This document shows, in pieces, positions 54,753 to 64,000 of a stretch of DNA of 64,000 bases. The stretch comes from Mangifera indica (taxonomy: Eukaryota; Streptophyta; Magnoliopsida; Sapindales; Anacardiaceae). The DNA lies in NCBI RefSeq assembly GCF_011075055.1, contig NC_058141.1, positions 15,509,639-15,573,638 of the forward strand. The letters run 5' to 3'. How positions within the stretch are numbered: position 1 is the stretch's first letter; each line of letters begins with the position of its first letter. A model generated the notes under the pieces. The model saw nothing but the letters and a program-made list of their open reading frames with translations, had not been told where the DNA came from and did no database searches. The translations under genes were made by a program, and so were the position numbers.

Positions 54753-57700
54753 TCATTTATGTTTCCTTTTTAGCCTCTGGAAATTGGGTTTCATCAGCTG
54801 ACTTGAAGTCATTCCTTGGTCTGTAGATTGACTGGGCTGGAAAGGAATAAGAGGCGTCTTCATTGTCACGCCAGTGTCTGAGATACTGCTACTTGTGCTA
54901 ATAGGAGAAACTGCCTTTGTTTTTAACTTCCTGGGCACTTCTAGTCTTTCTAATATCCTTGATGTTTTTTCATCCAGCTGCCTATTTATATCTGGTGGTG
55001 ATAAAACTGACTGACTGAACTTGGGTTTAGTTATACAAGTTGGAGAATATTTCTCTGGGATTTCACTGACAACCAGCTGCTCCCACTCTTCAGTAATACT
55101 AGTACCAGTTTTGACTTCTCCAGTGGTAAGATCAATCATTGGTTCCTCACGCACGACTATGGCATCTACATCTGAATTTAACTTTTCTTTCACTACTGAA
55201 GAATCTGATGGAGTTTCAATTAGTTCCAGTGTTGTCTCATGCAATTTAGGGGGCACGGACCTGAAATATTCATGTAAATGGTACAAGTATCAGAGAGTTC
55301 CTCTAATTCACGTCAGATTTCAGTGAAGCGAATATTCGTGCAATTGACTATTTTATTGAGGCAAGACAACATATTTCTTAGGATATAATGTCTCATGGTT
55401 GAATGATTCTTTCCAGAGAACTGAAAGCAGATGGAGAATATAGTTACCCAAATTGCAAGCTCTCCTTAACCAGTGTGTTAAGTTTTTGATGGAAGCCTCT
55501 CTCATATAGGAGAGGATTGTAGTCTCTTGATTCTATCTGCCAGAAACTCGGAAAGTAGAGAAGGAAAAAGGATTATAGACAGAACAACATGAATATGACA
55601 GCCAACACCAAATCATAATTACTAATTTCTTGAAGAGAATATGAACAAAATATACAATAATCATAGAAAGAAAAAAATAGAATCAGTAGTTAATACTCAT
55701 GAAGCAAACAGTGAGGTAATGCACATCAAGCTTATGTATGCGGCCATTATTAGAATGTAACCCATCTGAGATGAATCAGTAGCTTCCATAGCATTTAATC
55801 CAATCACATGCCTAATAACTTGGTAATTGGTAGATAATATTTTATTTTCTCAGAATTTTGGTAGAGTAATTCTTCAAGGACATGTTATGATAAAATAATC
55901 TCTCCAAAGTCATTCTCCACACTACAGATTCAAGATAATGTGTAACAACAGATTTTTTTCAGTTTAAGTTTTTATTCAGTTACTTGCATATATAACAAGC
56001 AGCTCATAAACCAGACATATTAACAATAGGAAAACCTGGACAATTTTGTCCTGTATTACTATAGTCCTTTCCACCAGTGAGTGGCTTTAGCATAACGTAT
56101 TTGAAATTCATGCAAAAGGGTAGGTACTGCTAGTAGAGAGAATAGTTTCAAGTTATGAAGACCAGATTTAACCTTTAATAAACAGGTTTGAATGGAAAGC
56201 TCAATCTCTTTAGGTACTGAAGAATCAATAAATCTGTTGACATCAGGGGCAGGCAAGACTTCCTCTGACCCTGCAAGGCGCTGCAAGTTTTATAATAATC
56301 TATTAACACAGATATATCAGAGGAAATTGGAGGAAACAGACAGAAAATATGAACCAGAATATTCTTTGAAAAAAAAAGGTTGAATTATGCAAGAACTATG
56401 AGGTAATAACTCTCTCACGTGTATTCTTTTGAAAATAAATCCATGCTTTATCAGCCCGTAAGGGAGAAGCTGAGAGTTTTACCCTGAGAAGCATTGGCCC
56501 ATTATCTGAAGGTTGCAGAATATAGTAGCAGTAGAAGGAAGCCTTCGTCATTGATTGCATATTACAATATGAACAGCATATCAAACCCAGGTCCAGCGAA
56601 TGTAGAGCATTGCAAAGGCCTTGAAATACTGTCCATTTATAGCCAGACCCAGGAAAATGAAAGAATTAAGTAATCCATGGAAAAGAACTGACATCCCAGG
56701 ATGTTGACATTAAATTCAAATTTTAGAAACTAGACAAACTTCAAAAATCTGAGGGAATTGTTTCATTAAACATTCTCACAGCAAACCAGGAAATCAAATA
56801 AAGGCTTCCACGCACGTTGAGCATTCAACTCAGAGTGATCTATTTCACCCGAAGCAGTTTCCATCTCATGACAAGCTGATGGAGTTACGACATAGGAGGC
56901 CCCAATTATAACACCTACGTAAATATGCCAGAAAGGGAATTAATAGTGAAATTAAAGACCGTGTCATAGCTGTTCCTCTAGAGGTAAGCCTTTAGGCGTA
57001 GGCATGCTTCCAAAACAGTAAGCACAATTCTTTCACATCACATTGAATTTCCCCAAGAAGCAATATGGTTGAAATTTAGGAAATAAAGAAAGAGGCCTCC
57101 AGAGTGACAAACAAGCCCAAGATATTTACCAGTTTGAACATAAAGCTTCATGCTAGAGATTTACCTTCATCTAGAGACCCCAGAGGAGTCTTCTCCACAA
57201 TTTTGAATTCTATGGGTAAAGAGACTTGCTGGAGCTTCATAGAGCTCTGAAATGATGGCATAAACAAGATTGTGTTTTCTCCAACCTTCATAGAGTTTTC
57301 AATTACATCAAATTTTCCCAGACCATGGCCAGTGACTGGACAAGAAGGTCCTTTGATCCCATCTTTTACCATACTGCCTAACTGAATGCCATGGCACCTG
57401 CAAGTCTACAGGAAACACACTGAATGAGGGGTTTTTTTTTTTTTTTTTTTTGCACTGAACTCCACTACATCACTTTTCTTGTATAAAATACACATATATC
57501 ATAATTACTTAAGAAATTTAACATAATTGGATTTTGCTAATATTGAGTTATTTATTATGCTTACATAATTGGCTTAGATAACCTACGTAAGTTTGGATTT
57601 TCCAACTTCAGATGGTACTTCTGAGCCAAAAAATAAAATAAAGTGTTTTGATGACAAGGATCATGCATGACTGCTAACATTTAAAAGGTCAACAAAGATT

Positions 57701-59394
57701 AGAAATACCTGGCAGGGACTAAACTCATCAATGATTCGATTGACTGATGCACACAAGTTGCAGTATATCTGGTTCACTGAACCGAAAAGGTTGTTCTTAA
57801 AGACAAAACGAGCTTGTAGTGGTTCTTCCGTGTCATCCTTTAAATCATGTAGCCATCTTTTGACCATGCCACGAAATACTTTCACGTCTGCAAATATGTT
57901 AATACATTAATACTACATTTAAGTCATTCATGAGAATCATGAACTTCTGAAAACTAAGGATTGGCCAACTATGTTCATATAGTTTCTTTACATCCTCTCT
58001 TGCTTTTAACCTTTCTTCATATGATTCTCCATCAAAATTTTTAGGAAAGCACTGTACCTGTCGGTGGGAAAAGCAAATCATCCAAAGACCATATGATACG
58101 GAATATCAGTCAAGCATCTGAATTGATGATATGCCTTCTGAACTCTAGTATAGCATTTTTTCCATGATAACAGCAATACTAATCAGTCACTATCATAAAA
58201 CGAAATAAAGCTATGCAACTTTGATCAATATAGCCTTTTTCAAGATAAAAGGATCTTTCTTAATAATCAGAGTGTGTCCTATACGGTATGCAAGTGCTTA
58301 ACCTGGAAGATACGTTTGAAATGAGCAGTTATCGAGATCAGAGACACATCTAAGAAAATTGTTGATATGCTCCTGCATATCACCAAGATGGCTTGATTTT
58401 TGCTCAAACAATACGAACTCAACTGTAACACACTTATCTGCTGCGTCCTGTTGAAAATCAGCTTTAAACTTACCATAGCAAGGAGCTACAAATTAGAACG
58501 ACAGAAAAAAAAAAAATTTAAAACAACGTCAACATTCAAATTCACCATGAGAGTCTTTTCCAGGGCAGAGTCTACATTTTCAGGTAAACACGAACTCAAG
58601 ACTATCACTTTCCTCATAATATCTTTATCTCCCCAAGAGTACAACACTTGATCACTCAAAACAATTGAAAGTTTTACATCTGTTACCAATCACCAAGATA
58701 ATTCACACAAATAAAAAAATAACACTAATTTAATTAAAAAATAAAACTAGAAGAAAGAGAAAGCTACTAACCTCGACAACAGATGGCTCCAGAATCTTTG
58801 ATTTCAGGTAAGAACTCATCAGTAGGCAAGTTGTTAACAGCGTGGTGGAAATCACGGAGACTGAAGTTTCCGCTTGGTCTGTATGCGATTTTTAGCTGTT
58901 TCAAAATAATTCATTTGAATCCATTTTTTTGTCTTTGCAGTGACAAGTACGCATACTTATTTAACATTTGAATTTATACATCATTAAAATTTACATATAC
59001 ATAACTTAATTAAAAATGAAAATCATGAAAAAATGTGATATGTATATTAAAAATAAGTTGCAGAAATGCTATTATGTTAGTTTATATACACTCGAGAATT
59101 ACAAAATCAGCTACGTCATCGGAAGAAGAAATGCGTTTGTTAAAGAGGTAGCACAAGCCGATTCGATCACTGAGAGAGCTTGATTGACACAAAGACGGTG
59201 AAATGGCGTAGAAATTAGCAAGTTGTAGCAACAACTGTTGAACAAAAAACAAATTCAACAATTCAGTCAATCGATCGAGCATTTTCGCATCCAACATAAT
59301 TGTTAGATAATCAAATCAACAATACCTGCTTTAAGTCTCCGAGTAATGAAGGTGAAAGACTACGTAAATCTAAGACGAAACACAACATTACCAT
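54753..59394 (-). CDS. Putative plant relative of meiosis 1 arrest protein (M1AP-like)
   Basis: Twelve exons: 59326-59394, 59115-59234, 58772-58895, 58546-58679, 58303-58447, 57709-57887, 57165-57405, 56780-56914, 56483-56628, 56173-56280, 55448-55536 and 54753-55260. The sum is 1998 nt, or 665 residues, and every border is GT-AG and in frame. The protein begins MVMLCFVLDLRSLSPSLLGD, a hydrophobic strand then D-L-R-S, like a VWA-type Rossmann fold; a second strand is MRKVIVLSSCLPENVDSALE. Then come a WLHDL segment, a Cys-rich TCRCHG...GPSCPVTGHG stretch and ASFYCYYILQPSDNGPMLLR. The last 170 residues are Ser/Thr- and Pro-rich with basic ends (RLKRKHK). This order and several short motifs recall vertebrate M1AP, a partner of the SHOC1-SPO16-TEX11 crossover complex. 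That link is an inference from memory; the gene could also be an unrelated plant-specific family. Confidence 0.6.
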
Positions 59395-60160
59395 TTCTCT
59401 TCCAATTCTCTCCCTCTCGTTGCTTTATTTGACGCGAAATAGTTTGGCTCGAAATTTGAATTCAATTGCTCAACGTTTTATGCACCCACTTGATCTTCTA
59501 ATAATTATTTGGGCCCAATAATTTCCAAAACCCCGAACCGTCCCTGGATGATTCTCGTGGATTTATCACTTTTCTATTTTGGGCTGGGAAATTTCAATTT
59601 TGTAATGTAAAATTTAGAATTAAAATAATAAAATACTTGGTTTAAAAACAAGAATTAATTAGCAAAAAACAATATATTGTTGCTAAATGAATAATTTTTT
59701 AATCATTTATGTGATAAGATTTCTCATCACCAGATAATATACCTAATTTAAAGTTTTGCTAATAATATATTACGATAATAACGATGAGGATGGTTAATCA
59801 ATTCTGATTTCTTTCATGGGCAAGCAAATGTCGCGTGGTAGATTGCCTTCTCGGATAAATGATGTCTATCCACAGGTCAAGTTTCTGGTAGATGCTGTTT
59901 GAAGAATAATTAACCCACAATTATAACATATGATTTTGTGAATTCAAATAAAGCTGGAACCAAGAAGGCAAGATTTAAAAAAAAAAAGGTAATTTGAAAC
60001 AAACATAAGATATTTTTTAACATTGATGCTCACAATTCAAGCTAGACCAAAATACTCGAACAGTCAAATAAAAATTTATATGTTTGTGTCTTTATGATAA
60101 TTTATAAGCATTTAAGTACAAATGTTCTTTCATGAGACAAACACATAGTATTTCTGTGAT
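59395..60160. other. M1AP-like gene promoter and germin-like gene 3' flank
   Basis: AT-rich, with no gene or repeat recognised. Confidence 0.5.
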
Positions 60161-60826
60161 TTACTGATTGAAAAATTTTGAAAATGTTTCATTAAGGATG
60201 TGATCATCTTCCATTGTGGAAACTGAGATTAATTTCCTTTTAAGCTTACTGATAACCTCCGAATCTAGTTCGAACATGGCACCGCTGATGCTAACCAGCC
60301 CAGGATTCTGGCTGTTAAACACTGAGAAAACAGTTGCAAATTCATAACCAATGTTGAAGCAGAAGTGAAGTAGCCCTTTGGGGATCACAAACACATCTCC
60401 TGCGCCAAGAACCGTTTGGAAAAGCTTGTTTGAGGTGTCGACAAAACCGGCTATCACAACGCCTTTGAAGACGAAGAACAGCTCAGAGGCTCTGGGATGA
60501 GAGTGAGGCATTACAAGACCATCCAGGTCAAGATCAGTTCTTCCAATTGAAAGGCCAAGAGTGTTAAGGCCTGGGAAATCTGCAGCAGTGGTAAGGATCA
60601 TCGAGGACTGGTAAAAGTTGTCCGTGTCGCCAGGATTCTTCAATTTTGAGGACTTAAAATCCGAAGCGATGATGGTGGCTGGATCCTTACACGGGAAACC
60701 ATTGATGAAGATTGTTTGTTTCTCAGTTGTAGCAGTTGGGCAGGTGTCCTGGAGGCTACCATTCTCTGCAAAGCAGACGGTGATGCAAGTGAAGCAGATA
60801 ATGCCAAAAGGAAGTTTGATTTTCAT
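60161..60826 (-). CDS. Germin-like protein (cupin)
   Basis: Secreted single-cupin protein of 221 residues in one exon; germin-like proteins sit in the cell wall, and some act as Mn-superoxide dismutases. A clear signal peptide (residues 3-20) is followed by the N-terminal pair of family cysteines: Cys in QDTCP and Cys in GFPCKDP. Cupin box 1 is GLVMPHSHPRASELFFVFKG with the metal ligands His-x-His and Glu. Box 2 is GDVFVIPKGLLHFCFNIG with the third His. The barrel appears complete. The tail is slightly longer and more charged than usual (SVSTMEDDHILNETFSKFF). Which germin subfamily it belongs to is not settled. Confidence 0.94.
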   Translation of the reverse strand: MKIKLPFGIICFTCITVCFAENGSLQDTCPTATTEKQTIFINGFPCKDPATIIASDFKSSKLKNPGDTDNFYQSSMILTTAADFPGLNTLGLSIGRTDLDLDGLVMPHSHPRASELFFVFKGVVIAGFVDTSNKLFQTVLGAGDVFVIPKGLLHFCFNIGYEFATVFSVFNSQNPGLVSISGAMFELDSEVISKLKRKLISVSTMEDDHILNETFSKFFNQ

Positions 60827-61663
60827 TTTGTTTTATTTTTTGGGGAAGGCTTGGTGTTAAGTGATAATGAATGTCCTTGTTTGATCATTTATAATTGCTT
60901 TTATATATATATGCAAACGTGTTGCAGAGATTGCAAGAAATTGAAGTTACTTTCTGAGACTTGGAGTTTACTGCTGGATTAAGAAGAGCCTTGCTTTAAA
61001 GAAAGAAAATCTCATATCAGTTGTTAAAATAAGGAATGCTGTCAATTATTAGAAACCCTGTTCCTTAGATTATGACTTTACCTGGATTGAGCTTCACTAA
61101 ATGTGTACACATTAATATATTAAATTCAAGTTGTCGATGTTAACCATAACTGTAAAATGGAGTTTCATGGTGATATTAACATGGTATCTGAGAATAAGTT
61201 CTGAAAAACTTTACCATACAAACAAGAAAGAAAATATCTTGGTTTACAAATTAAAGTTTCTTTCTGCTGCTAGATTCAGACATCTCTCTTATCAAACAAC
61301 TCAAATTTGTGCATGGCGATGATGCTCTACAAGAAAGTCCCTAAAGAAAGCAAATACTAGTCTCATATAAGCGCAGGAATGCAAGAAAATATAGTCAATT
61401 AAAGATAACTCCATTCGTTTCAGAAATTGAAATACTAGCATGGTCAGACGGGGAAAACTAAGATTCAACAGTGTTGTTTTCTCTACCAAACTTGGAGCAA
61501 CAGTGGCGTAAAAACTACTTAAATCTACAAGTCGAGACCCTGTCCAGCAGGGAAAAAAAAATTGAGCCTAAACAGAACCTAAATTTGAGAAGTCTCCAAT
61601 GTAGCCATAGAAAATGGTACAGCAGCACAGATAGTTGTGAAAACTCCTATGCAGTGTGAATGT
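60827..61663. other. Germin-like promoter and IPK2 3' flank
   Basis: Apart from the TATA box noted above, no feature is seen. Small open frames here show no protein-like features. Confidence 0.5.
60899..60911 (-). promoter_or_regulatory. Likely TATA box of the germin-like gene
   Basis: On the minus strand the sequence reads ATATATATATAAAAG about 75-85 bp upstream of the ATG at 60826, which leaves room for a short leader. Confidence 0.5.
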
Positions 61664-62581
61664 TCATTCACTAGTGCCATTAACAGTAGAGCTACATTTC
61701 TTCTCTGAATCCTGTGAGGAAGCTATTGTTGATGGTTCATCTGGACAGGTAAGAATATCAGAGACAAATTTTATGAAAGAACAGAGCCCACCCAAGAAGT
61801 TATGATCAATAACACCTCTACCCTCCACCACGTGTGCAAAATCCAAAAGTTTAATTTCAGCACCTGAACCCCTGCCTTTCAACAGTGACTCCTTTTCATA
61901 AACCATTAGAACTGAACAAGAATTGAAATGATAAATGGTTTGATCTTCAAACCATGCTTTGAGCTCCAACAATTGTGCCAGTATACCAGTGGAACCACCA
62001 TAAACAGTTGGTGCAAAAGCACAGTCTGGGACTGATTTTGAATCAGTAGGTGAGTTAGATGAAACAAACTTTCTCAGGACAAATCTCACATCATCTGCAG
62101 TAAATGCTTGGACAAGCGTCTTTTCTGGCTTCCAGAATCCTGATTCTTTGTTTAGATATACCTGCAACCCAGATAACCTAAAACCCAATAACAAGCTGGT
62201 GGTTTCTCCGTCCTTCTTAAGGCATTTCTGGATATAGTCCTCAGATGCTTGAGGGTACCATGTTCTTGAACCAATCTTAATGTCTATGATGGATGGAGTG
62301 AGATGTTTCGATACAAGATCTTCCATAACCAGGTGGGGACGGAGGCCTGATCCATCAGATGCCTCTAAAAATTGAGTTCCATAGAAGATGGGAAAAAACC
62401 TGCGGATGTGATCAGGGATCATTTTATTGGAGGAAAAGGATGTGTAAAAAGCCACCTCAGTGGAACCACGTTCATCATCCTGGAGGGGCTTGTAGAATCG
62501 CCCTGAATCATCTATAAGGGGTCCAAGGTTTCCATCATGGGCTTGGTGCCCTGCAACTTGATGGTCTGGGATCTTAAGCAT
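61664..62581 (-). CDS. IPK2: Inositol polyphosphate multikinase (IPK2)
   Basis: Kinase that phosphorylates inositol trisphosphate and tetrakisphosphate at the 6- and 3-positions on the way to IP5, IP6 and pyrophosphates; the plant proteins act in the nucleus and at the plasma membrane. One coding exon of 305 residues. The start at 62581 gives MLKIPDHQVAGHQAHDGNLG, the usual plant start, although the frame is open further upstream to 62716. The inositol-binding motif is PSIIDIKIGSRTW (the PxxxDxKxG signature), followed by LGFRLSGLQVY, CSVLMVYE and the metal-binding Asp in IKLLDFAHV, then NFLGGLCSFIKFV. Upstream (62582-63420) resembles a 5' untranslated region with an intron, as known for this family. 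Confidence 0.95.
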   Translation of the reverse strand: MLKIPDHQVAGHQAHDGNLGPLIDDSGRFYKPLQDDERGSTEVAFYTSFSSNKMIPDHIRRFFPIFYGTQFLEASDGSGLRPHLVMEDLVSKHLTPSIIDIKIGSRTWYPQASEDYIQKCLKKDGETTSLLLGFRLSGLQVYLNKESGFWKPEKTLVQAFTADDVRFVLRKFVSSNSPTDSKSVPDCAFAPTVYGGSTGILAQLLELKAWFEDQTIYHFNSCSVLMVYEKESLLKGRGSGAEIKLLDFAHVVEGRGVIDHNFLGGLCSFIKFVSDILTCPDEPSTIASSQDSEKKCSSTVNGTSE

Positions 62582-64000
62582 AATGCAGCTAGTATGAAGA
62601 ATCCTACAAATAAAAACAGTGTAATATTTCTTCACCTCAAAACGTATAAAATCCCTGATACAGATGAAAAGCCACAAACTCTTTAGAAAAAGAGATATAA
62701 GAAATGAAATGTTCACCTAGGCGAAAAATATAAATCTACACCATTTATTGACTGTAAAACTGCTACCTAAAAGAGAGAAAGATAACCGTGAGAAACAGCA
62801 CTTTCCTAGGAAGCATTGACCAGTCCGTGTTTATGTTGAGGGGAAAATACAGTCTTTACCGATCAAGCCTCATTCAATGAACAGAGAGCTAATAACCGAA
62901 TCGTTTTAGAAAAAAAACTTCAAATTCAGAAAAGCAAGTTTCAAAAACAGTAATTGTCAGATAAATTAAAAAATTATTTGACATATTTACAAAGAGCTTC
63001 AAGAGTACAGACAATTTGACATGACCACATATCATACATGTAAAGCATATATTTATCAAAGTATTAAAGAGAAAACATGGAAGTAAGCAAAATTTGAGAA
63101 GTTAGCAGATCAGGGACCATTAATAGAATATAAATGAAGTACCCTTAGCAGACAATAACAAAATGAATTGGGATAAAAATGATCACCTTTAATGATGAAT
63201 TTAAGTTTTCCCAGAAGCCAAAATGAATCTTTTGATTAAGTAAACAATCTATATCTCAGATTACTTGAAAACAAGATAAACAATAACCTTAAACACCTGC
63301 AAACAAATAATTATCAGATTAAAAAAACCCACAAAAAGATATAAATGCAATGGCATTACAGCAAGACCTTAAGAATACCTTTCGTAAGCTCCCAAACCAA
63401 AGAAGCTGTCCACTTTCAAAAATTACTATTATCTTATTCTATCTAATAAGAAGAACTCAGAATCAGGTGTCCGTTAGGTTTAAGGCTTTTATTTTTTTAT
63501 AGCGTTGGTTTTTATACGTAGAAAGAAGATAACAAGGTCAGAAGCTTGAAGTTAGATCAAAAGATGATTGCTGAGTTTCTAGTTGACTGACTGCTTTTTG
63601 CCCTTTAGATCTGGTTTTGAGATAAGAACAGTGAATCCAACTACCTCTCTTTTTTATTATTGTTTAGGAGAAGTTAATATATTAAAAACTGACAGTTTGC
63701 TCCCCATTTTATGAATTTAGAGGGGGGAAAACTTTGAAAAATTCAAAACACCTACCCATCTCCACGGTGTCAGCATGCGAATTCGCAAGGTGAACAACAA
63801 TTTTGCATGGTGACACTGCCAATTACGCAAGTTGAGATTTTACTACTTAAACTTCATTTTTCAAATCTAATTTCATCATAAATCAACTCTATATTTATTT
63901 TAATATAAAAATTTTAAGAAAATTAATCTAAAACACCACTGAATTAAGTTATTTTATCAAATATTTTAATTTGAAACCCTAACCTTAAAACACCCAAAAA
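62582..64000. other. IPK2 upstream region to the end of the window
   Basis: The likely 5' untranslated leader and promoter of IPK2. The last 300 bp contain a GTTTGCTCCCCATTTTATGA and AGAGGGGG stretch similar in style to MITE internal sequence, but no terminal repeat is seen before the window ends. Confidence 0.4.

Overview
This window is nuclear DNA from a flowering plant, most likely a eudicot. It is AT-rich, its genes are split by many GT-AG introns, its intergenic DNA is full of TA runs and transposon relics, and every protein I recognise belongs to a plant family. Mediator MED31, a DYW-type PPR protein, an RBOH NADPH oxidase, chloroplast ClpD and a type I metacaspase with an LSD1 zinc finger are the clearest examples. 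I cannot name the species.

Layout from left to right: the 5' part of an NAD(H) glutamate dehydrogenase gene (-), MED31 (-) and a nuclear poly(A)-binding protein (-). A transposon-rich stretch follows, with a 743-bp palindromic Mutator-like element that has a perfect 9-bp target duplication and an older relative. Then come a decayed cytochrome P450 (+), a pectin methylesterase (-), a metacaspase of the MC1 type (+), a small two-exon unknown gene (-), a scrap of Fe-superoxide dismutase (+), CDC20 (-), a class III peroxidase (-), an orphan terminal exon (-), and a 2.4-kb foldback element built from short G-rich tandem repeats. The right half holds ClpD/ERD1 (-), an intronless DYW PPR gene (-), an FHA-TDP1 fusion of the TDP1-beta type (-), an RBOH gene (+) with an apparent one-base frameshift in exon 1, a 12-exon gene that I infer to be a plant relative of the animal meiotic protein M1AP (-), a germin-like protein (-) and an inositol polyphosphate multikinase (-).

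The genes form no operon-like unit; this is ordinary plant gene order. Loose themes are stress and cell death (metacaspase, RBOH, ClpD, peroxidase), genome maintenance and cell division (FHA-TDP1, CDC20, the M1AP-like gene), and RNA handling (MED31, nuclear poly(A)-binding protein, PPR).

Exon limits were placed by eye from splice signals and reading frame. Where I checked the arithmetic (MED31, poly(A)-binding protein, CDC20, peroxidase, the M1AP-like gene) the joined exons stay in frame. The most interesting items are the M1AP-like gene, the foldback element, the RBOH frameshift and the three related terminal-inverted-repeat elements.
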